Of a stretch of 64,000 nt of DNA, positions 50,500 to 59,727 are shown one piece after another. Both the position numbers and the translations under genes were made by a program. Each line of letters opens with the position of its first letter. The first letter of the stretch is position 1. The stretch is from Absicoccus intestinalis. GTDB lineage: Bacteria; Bacillota_I; Bacilli_A; Erysipelotrichales; Erysipelotrichaceae. The stretch lies in NCBI RefSeq assembly GCF_033971885.1, contig NZ_JALBUS010000001.1, positions 153,629-217,628 on the forward strand, given 5' to 3'. The notes under the pieces were generated by a model. That model worked only from the letters and a program-made list of their open reading frames with translations. It was not told where the DNA came from and ran no database searches.

Positions 50500-51219
50500 T
50501 TATTTTTCCAGATCCGGCAGTTCGCAGTACACAGGAATACCCAGATATTTTTCTGCTTCTGCTTTGTTTTTCAATCGTGTATCCATCAACATGCGAATCA
50601 CCGCATAGGCAACACCCAACAAGAAACCTAATAAAGCACCAACCATGGTATTCTTTTTCACATTCGGACCGCTTGGTTCATACGACAAACGTGCTTTATC
50701 GACCACTTCAATGTTTTTGACATTGATCTTATCTTGCATTTCTTCAATGAATACATCGACGGTATCTTCCGCTAATTTTTTGGATAATTTGGGATTGGTC
50801 GTGGTTGCTGAGACCGTGATCAATTCGGTATCTTGTTCATTGGTGACCGTCAAATAATTCCGTGCGGCTTGGCCACTTTCCAAACCGGTATCCTTAGCTA
50901 CTTCCGACATGATGTTGTTTTGGGTCAACAATTCCACAACGTTGGTCACCAATTTTGAATTGGCCATTTGCGAGTTATAGTCGGCACTACCTGTTGTTTG
51001 ATCGATCATTGGGGTCAAGAAGATCGTCGTTGAACTGGTATATTCCTTAGGAATCAAAAAAGATGTGATGCCAAAGGCTAGGGCGCCACATACGATTGTT
51101 AATAAAATGATCAATCGAAGATGTTTGACAATGGCACGTCCTACTTCCAATAAATCAATCGTATCCACATCATCTGAACGATCATTATACTGATTTCGAG
51201 TTATTCGCTTTTGTTCCAT
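50500..51219 (-). CDS. cpsC: Wzz/CpsC-type chain-length adaptor
   Basis: Membrane partner and activator of CpsD. The 239-aa protein has two membrane helices (residues about 35-55 and 190-210) with a periplasm-side loop between, and a C-terminal cytosolic tail AEKYLGIPVYCELPDLEK typical of adaptor proteins. Shine-Dalgarno AAGGGAGA precedes the ATG. It starts the EPS regulatory operon, whose promoter lies in the gap to the right. Confidence 0.9.
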   Translation of the reverse strand: MEQKRITRNQYNDRSDDVDTIDLLEVGRAIVKHLRLIILLTIVCGALAFGITSFLIPKEYTSSTTIFLTPMIDQTTGSADYNSQMANSKLVTNVVELLTQNNIMSEVAKDTGLESGQAARNYLTVTNEQDTELITVSATTTNPKLSKKLAEDTVDVFIEEMQDKINVKNIEVVDKARLSYEPSGPNVKKNTMVGALLGFLLGVAYAVIRMLMDTRLKNKAEAEKYLGIPVYCELPDLEK

Positions 51220-51613
51220 ACATTCTCCCTTTATTATATTTACTTAAATATTAAGACACAGACAATATTAACTTACCACTTTCATCACTACAAGTCCATG
51301 AAAACAGTAAATAAGACTGTATTCCACTTGATTTTATCACAAAATCATACAAATACCTTAGAATAGGACTTACCGCTTGTATTCAAGCGCCATCAAAACA
51401 AGCACGAACCCACTTCCTTAAACCATTACCTTATATCTTTTCATAAAACAGGTACTCTATTTATACACATAACAATCTACTCCGCTTTATCTAACCATTA
51501 ACAACTTCTTCTTAAATATCTTATAAGTATTTAAAATCAAGATATCAAATCAATACAATTTAGGTTTTAAAATTAAGGATTGATAATTGACAAATCACAA
51601 ATCAATGAGTACA
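51220..51613 (-). promoter_or_regulatory. Upstream control region of the EPS regulatory operon
   Basis: No gene is seen in this AT-rich stretch between the Wzz-type gene and the IS21-like end at 51614. It must hold the operon promoter. A TATAAT box at 51231-51236 is too near the ATG for a usual leader. Shared motif TTAAGTAAAT also occurs before the UDP-glucose dehydrogenase gene. Confidence 0.35.
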
Positions 51614-51664
51614 TGTATTTGTCAACTGAAAACTGACCAATTTCGCAATTGAAAACTGATCAAC
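51614..51664. repeat. IS21-like terminal repeat, copy 1
   Basis: TGTATTTGTCAACTGAAAAC followed by TGACCA begins at 51614, then a second related unit CAATTGAAAACTGATCA (51646-51662). Tandem units of this form are typical of IS21-family ends. The same 26-bp end recurs at 54184. Confidence 0.7.
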
Positions 51665-51950
51665 TACTCTCGGATCAAAGATATTTCTTATCCCGAAACA
51701 TAATGAAATATCCTCGATTTTTTTCTGAATGTTTTAATGCCTGAATACGTCGGAAAATTTGAGCCTGATCCAACGGAGTAGTTTGTGCCAGAAAAACGGA
51801 AATACCTGTACCACTCAAAACGAAAATAATTATAATCATTAGAGGTAATGTTTCTTTTGTATTTTATATTTTGTTGTTTTTTGGTCTACGACTATCACAT
51901 TGCACATAGCGGAAAAAAGCAGTCAACTGGTTTACTGTTTTCAGATGTTC

Positions 51951-52262
51951 TCAATGATTCACCATTAAATTATAAACAGTATGCTTTGAACAGTAATCGA
52001 TCATGTCATGCGTCTGCATAGGTTGATTGCATGAACAGATCATGCCATCCTTTACGGGTATTTGATATACTACTATAGTTGATTTTCTGTTTTCCCAAGC
52101 ATCCAGAATCTCAAATACAAATCTGCATTTATCAACATCCATTTCCATCAGTTCAAAATCATCAAGGATCAATAAATCTACTTTGGATAGTTTCCCTATC
52201 ATATCCAAAAATTTTGCTATATCCCCCATAGGATTACATGTATCTAGTTTCAATATCAAACC
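51951..52262 (-). pseudogene. IstB-like helper ATPase, 3' fragment
   Basis: About 100 residues corresponding to the C-terminal half of an IS21 IstB/DnaC-like ATPase: KVDLLILDDFELMEMD (Walker B) and IVVYQIPVKDG. The Walker A half is missing and no start codon with ribosome site is present, so it is a remnant. It lies inside the IS21-like end at 51614, in the right orientation. Confidence 0.75.
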
Positions 52263-52289
52263 TGCAACTAATCATGAAAACATGTTACA

Positions 52290-53879
52290 TTAACGAGATC
52301 TTAAGGTAATAAGTAATGATGCAAATGCAATTAAAATTGATATAGTTGTCATTATATTGCTTTTTGTAATCTGGTGTTTATCAGATAAATCTTTCATTTC
52401 ATTTATTCTTTCATTCGTTTCAGAACAAATATTTTTATAAAATTCATCTAATCTTTTTGAAGATTTTGATTTCAAATAAATATAATATTCCACAATATTT
52501 TGGGAGCCATTTATCATATCTTGTTTTAAATATTTAATTGTTGATAATGACATATTAAAATTTCCTTCTATTGGGCAACATGCAGTTTGAAAAAAATATA
52601 TTTTATTAGCAAATTTTTTTCTAATGTTTAAAGCTTTCTTATAATTCTTTCCATTAATCTTTAGAAGATTAATTCTTCGACGATATTCTAAAATAACATT
52701 TTTATAATCATCATATAAATAAGACGGATAATCCAACCGAGCAATTTCTTTAAAATATTCAAAGAATTCATAATAAAACTGATATTCAACATCTTGATAT
52801 TCCTCTTTACACTGAATTCGATTTTCAAAATAAACAACATATCTATTGGATTGATCAAATGAAGGATGCTCATAGATTACTTCTGAATTTTTTTCATTTG
52901 AAAAGTATTGTTTAAATGAAAAAAAATTGTCATTACTATATATTGGCATACCCATACTTTCAAAAAAATCCATTGATATTTCTTTATCACTATCTTCTTC
53001 ACTTTGAACATTACTACCAATATCTAAATTAGTACCATATATGATATATGCCGGCTGAATAATGTCTTGTTGCATAAGCTCTAATTTGAAATACTTGCCA
53101 ATGATTGAAAATACTTCTTTTTTTATTCTATTAAATTCAGTGTCAAGGTCATCTGTTTTGATGATACTATCTTTAGCATTGACCTTGGCTATATAATTCT
53201 GGGCGCCTGGTTTTGCTATTTTTTTATCAACTGATTTTATTGTTTTTTTATCGACATAATACTCCGTATAGAATTGATTGGCCTTTGTATAATCACTTGA
53301 AATTAAATTTTGTAACCTGCTTTTCTCTTCTTCAGTTAACTTAATTGTAAGTAATAATAGAAAATAAGAGTCGTTCAAATTTGAAATATTTATGTCTACG
53401 TAGTCCACAACACCACGCAAATCTTTATTATTACCGAAATCAATCATGCCAATATGACGATAAAACACTACTCCTGGATCATTAGGCTTTAAATTGTCGA
53501 TTTGATGTTTGGTTTCCCCTGAAGCAAAAAAATATTTATTTGTTCTTTGTTTCAGCATCAATTTCTTTAAATCTTTTCGGAATGAGATATAATCAGTCGA
53601 ACGTATAAGGTCAGATGTAAAAATATATTGTGGAGTAAAATAATATTTTGATGGCAAAGATGTTTCTTTTTTTATTTGCGTGCCAACATATCCCTTCAGA
53701 TATCTCCGTTCATACATATCAACTGCATTTTGTTTTTTATGTTGATCCAATGTAAATCGAGTTAACCAATCTCTAACTCTTTGAGGGATAATTTTAATGG
53801 ACAACCATTTTTGTTCCATTTTCTCTTTTCTAATATCTGAATATTTCATTTTTATTTCATCTTCCATTATTATTTTCAC
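52290..53879 (-). CDS. Unrecognised 529-aa protein with C-terminal membrane anchor
   Basis: A long, intact gene of AT-rich, Asn/Lys/Ile-rich composition, unlike the chromosomal genes to its left, suggesting transfer. The first 500 residues look soluble, with many aromatic and charged residues (Tyr-rich around 60-130, 300-400) and no enzymatic motif that I recognise. A single hydrophobic helix (MTTISILIAFASLLITL) ends the protein, making it a tail-anchored candidate with the bulk in the cytoplasm. It lies between two IS21-like ends. Phage defence is possible from context only. Confidence 0.72.
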   Translation of the reverse strand: MKIIMEDEIKMKYSDIRKEKMEQKWLSIKIIPQRVRDWLTRFTLDQHKKQNAVDMYERRYLKGYVGTQIKKETSLPSKYYFTPQYIFTSDLIRSTDYISFRKDLKKLMLKQRTNKYFFASGETKHQIDNLKPNDPGVVFYRHIGMIDFGNNKDLRGVVDYVDINISNLNDSYFLLLLTIKLTEEEKSRLQNLISSDYTKANQFYTEYYVDKKTIKSVDKKIAKPGAQNYIAKVNAKDSIIKTDDLDTEFNRIKKEVFSIIGKYFKLELMQQDIIQPAYIIYGTNLDIGSNVQSEEDSDKEISMDFFESMGMPIYSNDNFFSFKQYFSNEKNSEVIYEHPSFDQSNRYVVYFENRIQCKEEYQDVEYQFYYEFFEYFKEIARLDYPSYLYDDYKNVILEYRRRINLLKINGKNYKKALNIRKKFANKIYFFQTACCPIEGNFNMSLSTIKYLKQDMINGSQNIVEYYIYLKSKSSKRLDEFYKNICSETNERINEMKDLSDKHQITKSNIMTTISILIAFASLLITLRSR

Positions 53880-54183
53880 TAAATTAATTTTGTTGCTAGA
53901 ATGTTTTGAGCAAAAATTTCATAACAATATTCATAATAAGCATCCTTCGGTAAGATTGGGTCTTCTTCATATACCTGCTCTTATTTTTTATATGCTTTTG
54001 TTTGTCGAATATCATCAAATACATATTTGTCAACTTCTTACATGGGTTCGAACTATCAAGGGTGTAATCTCTACATCTTATTGACTTATATTCCTCAGAT
54101 GTCTGCCCAAATCTGTTGTATATCGTTTACCTCCATAATTTGTTTTGATTGGATCCATTTCTTCATCTAAATCCTTCACAAAC
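53880..54183. other. AT-rich gap upstream of the 529-aa gene
   Basis: No gene is supported. Short open stretches on the minus strand (for example one reading MDPIKTNYGGKRYTTDLG) are interrupted by stops. The promoter of the 529-aa gene presumably lies here. Confidence 0.4.
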
Positions 54184-54212
54184 TGTATTTGTCGACTGAA
54201 AACTGACCAACT
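54184..54212. repeat. IS21-like terminal repeat, copy 2
   Basis: TGTATTTGTCGACTGAAAAC plus TGACCA repeats the 51614 end with one change, in the same orientation. An IS3 element is inserted immediately after it at 54213. Confidence 0.7.
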
Positions 54213-55658
54213 GGGGGTGAAGACATTTTTCTGGACTCTCAATTTAATCCTAATTCCTTTCTATACTCCATTGGACTCTTATATCCCAATGATTGTTTTA
54301 TTCTTTTTGTGTTATACCATTCAATATAATCATTCACTATTTTTATAAACCCATCTATAGTTACATCCTTCCAATCTCGCTTATAAAACATTTCGTTTTT
54401 TAAGCGCCCAAAGAAGCCTTCGCAAGCTGAATTATCAGGAGAACAGCCTTTCTTTGACATAGACCGGATCAGATCATTATCATCCATTCTTTGGATCCAT
54501 CCGGGCCATCTATAATGACATCCTCTGTCAGAATGTATGATTGATCGTTCATCTTCTTTTAAATTAGCTATGACTGTATCCAGCATCGAATTAACCAATT
54601 CCGCATTTGGGGAGGTACCTATTGACCACGATGTTACGAATCCATCAAAACAATCGATCATTGGAGATAAATATACTTTGCCGGCTGAAATAGAAAATTC
54701 AGTAATATCCGTTAATAGAATTTCATTAGGTTTTTCACTATGAAAATCTCTATTTACAATATTATCAACCTCAGGAGATATCTCTCCTTTATATGATGAG
54801 TGTTTCTTTTCTTTTGTTGTGATCACAATAAGTCCTTCTTCTTTCATTAATCGAAGCACTGCCTTTTCAGATACTGATATTCCTTCTTTTTTTAACTGTG
54901 CATGGACTCTTCTATAACCATAGCTTTGATAATTTGAGTTGAAGATGTTGGCTATTCTTATGCGCAATTCACTATATTTATCTCCAAGTTTCATTGCGTT
55001 TTCTTGATAAAAATAACTGCTTTTACTTATTTTTAATTCAATCAGCAGTTTTTTTAATGGGTATTTTTCCTTAAGGGCATCAATCAAGATAGTTTTTTCT
55101 TTATTTGTTAGCTCATTTAGATTGATGCCCTTTTCTTTTTTTATTATTTGGGCTGCTTTCTCTAAAATATCTTTTTCAAGCTGTAAACGATATACTTCTT
55201 TTCGCAATCTTTCAACCTCTTGCTTCAATTGGTCCGTTTCTTCACTGGTTGATCTATTCGTAATTGTGTCTTGATCTTGTTTTTTCATAGTACATTCACT
55301 TTCACTGCCAAGAAGCTCCTCTTTCCATTTATATAGAGTAACCCTTGTTACTCCATAATCCTCAGCTATATCATTTACCGATTTTTCCCTTATTTCCGTA
55401 TGAATAACAGCTTCTTTTTTCTCATCTTCAGTATATACTGCTTTTGAAGATTTAGCGATTGGTCTAGTATGATATCCTTCAACATCCTCTTGTAGCCACA
55501 ATGATAGCGTATATCTATTTGGATATCCAAGCTCTCTAATTACAGCAGCACTGTTATTATTATATTTAATATACAATTCTACGGCTTTTAATCTTTCTTC
55601 ATATGAGTACATAACATACCTTTTGGATTCTTTGGTCCAGGATTTTGTCCACACCCCC
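54213..55658 (-). mobile_element. IS3-family insertion sequence
   Basis: The element is bounded by imperfect inverted ends: GGGGGTGAAGACATTTTTCT at 54213-54232 and, on the other strand, GGGGGTGTGGACAAAATCCT starting at 55658. Both continue as CTGGAC. It holds one intact transposase gene. No clear target duplication is visible next to the ends, so the outermost base is uncertain by 1-3 bp. Confidence 0.8.
54239..55612 (-). CDS. IS3-family transposase, single-frame OrfAB type
   Basis: A 457-aa transposase with N-terminal helix-turn-helix domains (YSYEERLKAVELYIKY and VNDIAEDYGVTRVTLYKWKEE), a Leu-rich coiled coil (residues about 130-170), HTH_21-like region and DDE core: TDITEF, HSDRGCHYRWP and DNSACEGFFGRLKNE. 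IS3 elements usually make OrfAB by frameshift; here it is one continuous frame. ATG at 55612 follows AAAGG. It appears intact and may be active. Confidence 0.92.
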   Translation of the reverse strand: MYSYEERLKAVELYIKYNNNSAAVIRELGYPNRYTLSLWLQEDVEGYHTRPIAKSSKAVYTEDEKKEAVIHTEIREKSVNDIAEDYGVTRVTLYKWKEELLGSESECTMKKQDQDTITNRSTSEETDQLKQEVERLRKEVYRLQLEKDILEKAAQIIKKEKGINLNELTNKEKTILIDALKEKYPLKKLLIELKISKSSYFYQENAMKLGDKYSELRIRIANIFNSNYQSYGYRRVHAQLKKEGISVSEKAVLRLMKEEGLIVITTKEKKHSSYKGEISPEVDNIVNRDFHSEKPNEILLTDITEFSISAGKVYLSPMIDCFDGFVTSWSIGTSPNAELVNSMLDTVIANLKEDERSIIHSDRGCHYRWPGWIQRMDDNDLIRSMSKKGCSPDNSACEGFFGRLKNEMFYKRDWKDVTIDGFIKIVNDYIEWYNTKRIKQSLGYKSPMEYRKELGLN

Positions 55659-55689
55659 ATTGGTAAATTTAATATTGACATTAACACCG

Positions 55690-56183
55690 ACTAAATATTA
55701 AGTTTTATTTTTTTGAAATGGCATCTTCTGTTGTTCTTTTTTGCTTTGAATTGGCCCCTCCTTTTTCATTAAAGCTGTCAGTGAGAAATCTAAAATGTGA
55801 GCCTTTCGTTCCGTAAGCATTGTCAAATAGAAGTCCTTCTGGAGATTGCTGATAAACGGTGTATGGCCTCTTTGAACTCAGCAGACAGCCATCACGATAT
55901 TTCCCAGAGGATCGTTTTTGTGACATTGGGTTTTGTCGGTATCTTAAATCTGGTATCTCATACTCTGGATTTGGTCCCGTATGATTCGTTGCTCTTTTGA
56001 AATTGGCTTTAATCTCTTTTTCAAACTATGGGCTATTTCTTTAAAACTGAATCCATTTTCTTCTATTTTATGGATCGTGCCGTTGACAATATTATGTCAA
56101 ATACCTAATATGTCTGCAATCTTACGATTTGAAATTCCTCCTTTCAACTTAAGTTGAGCAATTCTTACAAAATATTGTGGCAT
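55690..56183 (-). pseudogene. Degenerate transposase remnants
   Basis: On the minus strand from 56174 a reading with the HTH segment GGISNRKIADILGI resembles IS21 IstA N-termini but hits a TGA at about 56090. A second HTH-like stretch NGFSFKEIAHSLKKRLKPISKE follows, more like IS30-type N-termini, and then frames broken by stops down to 55690. Nothing here can encode a working protein. It probably belongs to the same IS21 copy that the IS3 element split. Confidence 0.5.
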
Positions 56184-56348
56184 ATTAAAACCACCTACTT
56201 ATCGATAGGCGTTTGCACATACCCACACAAACATTTTATCGATAAATCAAGGTGGCATAAATTTCTATTGTTTTTAGGATTCAATGATGTACTACTTTTT
56301 TCAGTAATTCATATAAATATAAATAATCGCAATCCCAATATTCCCTGA

Positions 56349-57047
56349 TTATTTATTCATTGCTATTTCTTGAATGGCATATACAATAGCAGCAATCTGT
56401 TGTCGATACAATGTAACCAAATCTTTTGAAATTGAAGTTCTATTCGCAGAAGTATGTTCCCTGTCATTTTGATGCACGATTTTGTTTCTTCGATCAAACA
56501 TTTCTCTTACTATTGTTTTTCCATATTTAAGCGAATCATTAACAGTTGACTTTGGAAATGCCTTGGACATCACATCATTAAAAGGAATCCCAATTAAATT
56601 TAACTGATCTTTCATGCTTTCTGCAGAAAGATAAACCTGTTTACTCATCTCCTGATTAAGGAATGAAAAGAACCATTCTTTTGTAGATAAATCTTCATAT
56701 GCGTTTTCTACTAACTTCATTGGTACCTTTATCCCAAAATATTTTTCACTTTTATTCCATTGCCCGCTAAACATCTGATATAAAGCATACTTACTCATTT
56801 CATGAAGATAAAAATCGAGGATGCCTTCTAAAAAAACGATTTGGGATCGCCAAATATCCTAACATTCTTCGTATTTACCCTCTTGTAAAAGAATATTCGC
56901 TGTTTCACTTTGATTATCTATATCCTGTAAACTTTCATTGAAATGGTTAAAAATATCTTGTAGCTCAAAATGAACTGGAGGCACTTGTTTTTTTGGTTGT
57001 CGTATATTTTCAGCTCTATCTGCAAGATTGAAGTCGATTTTTACCAT
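56349..57047 (-). pseudogene. HEPN (RiboL-PSP-like) protein interrupted by an in-frame amber codon
   Basis: A reading from ATG 57047 continues in one frame to 56349 except for TAG at 56859-56861, after GKYEEC. Beyond it DIWRSQIVFLEGILDFYLHE leads without frameshift into a 149-aa open frame. The joined protein (about 232 aa) fits RiboL-PSP-type HEPN proteins; RNKIVH supplies the R-x4-H ribonuclease motif. It begins 10 bp after the RloA-type ATPase. Whether the stop inactivates, is suppressed or is a sequence error cannot be told here. Unbroken, it would be the RNase effector of the pair. Confidence 0.72.
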
Positions 57048-57057
57048 CTTCTTCACC

Positions 57058-58305
57058 TCACATATTTGACATTATATTTGCAAAATTTAAATTCAACATT
57101 GGAATTGCTCCATACTTCCCATTAATATACCCTTTTCCAATATTTTCATCTTTCCGCACATTTTGAATTTCGGCAAGCGAATATAGATCTGTTGACCGAT
57201 CCTCTTTTAATTCTGTAAACCATATTTGATCACGACGAAACATATCTAAATTCAACAATCCGGTATCATGTGTAGTAAAAAACAGTTGTGGAAATTTGTC
57301 TCCTGAATCTGTTGTCATAAACATTTTTAGAAGCCCATATACCAATGCTTCATGAAGTCCTGATTCTAATTCGTCACAAATTAAAACTTTTCCATTTACA
57401 ATAATGTCAATCAATGGACATAAAAATGCAAAAAGTTTTTTTACTCCACTAGATTCTTCCCCTATCAGATTTGTATCAAAGTTATCATACACAACTTTAG
57501 CATCAATCCTATCCATTGGAGCATTTAATAATTGTTCTTTAAATTCTGGAGCTAAAAAAGGAGGAATATCATTTGGTTCCGGTTTTGATTGATCAATTTT
57601 AATAGAAATATCCTTAACTCCCATTCCCAGTTCCCGCATAAAGGTGATTACTGCCTTCTTTAGACCAGCATTTGAATCGATTGCATGAAGAGAATAATTC
57701 ATCCAATTATCTTGAAGATTGTCTCCATAAATAACAATATCATCTCTAAAAAATTTATATGCTTCTTCCACTTCATGAACATTACTAAAATTTGCTGCAC
57801 ACGAAAGCATCAACCGATTTGGCTTCAATACATCTCTACAAGTATCAAATTTCCCTCTATAACTTCTTCCCGCAATAAAACTGTCTCCGTGTCTTTCAAA
57901 TACTTTCTTTTGTTTTCCATTAGGAAAGAAATAAAAATACTCATCTTCTACGAGCATCTGTTTTAGACTAAATTGATAAGCATATCTTATATCATCAATT
58001 ACGAACTGAATCTTATAAACACTAGGTACTTCATACCCTTCCGCCTTAAAAGGAATTTGTCGGATTCCTTGCCCCGGTTGATGATTAATGCTGTTTAATA
58101 CCAAGTTTTTCACAAAGGATATCGCATCCAAAAAATTACTTTTGCCAGAACCATTAGCACCATAAATAACTGCAGATTTCAGCACTCGGTATTTTCCAAA
58201 TTCCTTCGTTTCCTCAATCTTGGTTGTATCTGTTCCTGCTAATGCGGAAAAAAGCACATGTTTACGTATTGATTTGTGGTTTGAACAAGAAAACTCCAAC
58301 AACAT
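57058..58305 (-). CDS. RloA-type AAA ATPase paired with the HEPN gene
   Basis: A 415-aa ABC/SMC-like ATPase: EFSCSNHKSIRKHVLFSALAG start, Walker A GANGSGKSN (49-57), SSGVKKLFAFL signature, Walker B VLICDELESGLHE and switch histidine FTTHDTGLL. ATG at 58305 has AGGAG eight bases upstream. It is a distant relative of the 46-kb AbiLi-type ATPase. Pairing of such ATPases with HEPN RNases is known from PrrC/RloC-type defence, where the ATPase restrains the nuclease. Confidence 0.87.
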   Translation of the reverse strand: MLLEFSCSNHKSIRKHVLFSALAGTDTTKIEETKEFGKYRVLKSAVIYGANGSGKSNFLDAISFVKNLVLNSINHQPGQGIRQIPFKAEGYEVPSVYKIQFVIDDIRYAYQFSLKQMLVEDEYFYFFPNGKQKKVFERHGDSFIAGRSYRGKFDTCRDVLKPNRLMLSCAANFSNVHEVEEAYKFFRDDIVIYGDNLQDNWMNYSLHAIDSNAGLKKAVITFMRELGMGVKDISIKIDQSKPEPNDIPPFLAPEFKEQLLNAPMDRIDAKVVYDNFDTNLIGEESSGVKKLFAFLCPLIDIIVNGKVLICDELESGLHEALVYGLLKMFMTTDSGDKFPQLFFTTHDTGLLNLDMFRRDQIWFTELKEDRSTDLYSLAEIQNVRKDENIGKGYINGKYGAIPMLNLNFANIMSNM

Positions 58306-58500
58306 ATATTCTGCTCCTGCCTCATTCAATACATGATTATATATTTATCTTGCACGTTTATCAATGTATTTTGTGATTTTTTAGCATATTTTATAGTTTA
58401 ACGTATTATATTTTTCCATCAATCAATCATTTCAAATATTGATCATTCACTTATAAGGCAACATCTTATCTGAATTTTACAATCGCTATTTCCTATCAAA

Positions 58501-58975
58501 TTACTTCTTTCTGTACTTCTGATTAGGGCTATTTAGCTTATCCAGTATCGTCATCTCAATCTTTCCTGCTTCAATCAAAGTATTAAGATATCTCTTTCTG
58601 AAACTCTTGCTGTCAGTAAGACCCATATGATCCATCATTTCACGTCTACTTCGTGGTATACTACAAAACTCGATTAACTTTTCCAGTTTTTGCTCCAAAT
58701 CTTGGACAGCAACTTGAGGGGTAGTTTGGACAGTCGGTCCAACTGTAGCTGTTGCCGCCTCGGAAAGAGGAATCACCGTTGTAAATACATCTGCCTCTGT
58801 AAATACAGGTTCCCCACCAGAATACATCTTCGTATATTTATAGCTATTTCGCATGCCGCTACCAAGTTCATCAGCAAGTCCTATCTCCCGAAACACTTTT
58901 GCGATTGACGGATTCTTTGCGAACGGTCTAAATGTCTTTAGATGAATATTCAGGCATTTGAGAACCACTTGATTC
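58501..58975 (-). pseudogene. COG2865-type (AlbA_2/HATPase_c_4) regulator, C-terminal fragment
   Basis: The segment FRPFAKNPSIAKVFREIGLADELGSG to the end matches the C-terminal part of COG2865 proteins (predicted DNA-binding ATPases, sometimes called RecG-like), including MRNSYKYTKMYSGGEPVF and a final winged helix IPRSRREMMDHMGLTDSKSFRKRY. The catalytic N-terminal half is gone. Upstream the frame continues into IS66-end DNA, so the first 35 residues of the open frame are chimeric junk. Confidence 0.75.
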
Positions 58976-58989
58976 GCAAGACAGAGCCA

Positions 58990-59131
58990 CTTATTACCAG
59001 GATTGGACTTTATAAATGAACCACAGTGATATACAAACAATATGTAAATAAACCCGTTATAATACAAATGACTGTTTGTTCGCAACGGATTTTATTATGA
59101 CATCATCGACACTGTTTTATCTGACGCTTAC
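58990..59131 (-). mobile_element. IS66 end remnant
   Basis: Starting at 59131 on the minus strand, GTAAGCGTCAGATAAA and about 140 bp following match the end of the IS66 element at 62457, with small changes and one deletion of about 33 bp. It ends within what was the tnpC tail. The element interior has been lost, leaving this outward end opposite the one at 62457. Confidence 0.85.
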
Positions 59132-59285
59132 ATTTAGCGATATAATTTATTTATCCTCTGCCCTACCAATATTTCTATAGATATTTTGGTTGATTTTCAC
59201 CTTCCACAAAGAAAGATTACGAGGTGAATTTCTAAATCCATCTCTCTTTTTAAGAGAATACACTTTAGTTATTGCTATGTGATTC

Positions 59286-59708
59286 TTAACTTTCTTTTTC
59301 CTTAAAAACAGGTGGCACTATAATAGGATGTATTCCATATGTCCCACTAATATTAGCTATTAATTTTGACATTTCAGCACCGACATGAGCTTGATTGACT
59401 AAATACACTTTTCTTTCTTCTACATAATCTTTCATTTCTGATATATCACTGAAATTACCAAATGAATCTTTGGACAAATAATAAATTGATATAGACGAAA
59501 CATAAATAATTGGAGCGTTCCCTTTATCAGCAGTCACAATATATTCCGATCGAATTCTTATACTTTCTGCCTTGCATTCTAAAACACTAATTTGTTGATT
59601 GAATTTGATCAGATTTTCGCCATCAGGAATATTATCATAAGAAAAATCTGCCTTTTCTAAATATACATTCACATTTTCTATAAATAATTTTTTTTCATTG
59701 TTTGCCAT
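59286..59708 (-). CDS. SecB-like chaperone of a TA module
   Basis: A 140-aa protein of SecB-like shape: alternating beta-strands (KFNQQISVLECKAESIRIR, APIIYVSSISIYYLS) and a C-terminal helix/loop MSKLIANISGTYGIHPIIVPPVF, matching the SecB C-terminal region. SecB is rare in Firmicutes; SecB-like proteins next to HigBA-type genes form toxin-antitoxin-chaperone systems, as in Mycobacterium tuberculosis Rv1957. Third gene of the operon, 19 bp after the antitoxin-like gene. Confidence 0.72.
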   Translation of the reverse strand: MANNEKKLFIENVNVYLEKADFSYDNIPDGENLIKFNQQISVLECKAESIRIRSEYIVTADKGNAPIIYVSSISIYYLSKDSFGNFSDISEMKDYVEERKVYLVNQAHVGAEMSKLIANISGTYGIHPIIVPPVFKEKES

Positions 59709-59727
59709 AGTAAATATCTCTCATTTC

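Noticed and set aside
51614..51664. Possible CRISPR-like repeat array
   Set aside because: Only two related units are present, with short spacing and an IS21-end sequence; no further repeats or cas genes are in the window.
55705..55926. 73-codon minus-strand frame beside the IS3 element
   Set aside because: No recognisable domain; it lies in decayed transposase DNA with stops in every related frame.
56184..56348. Two TTATCGAT-containing stretches (56199-56207, 56238-56247) as a recombination site
   Set aside because: TTATCGATA is a short near-palindrome that occurs by chance in AT-rich DNA; no recombinase gene lies nearby.
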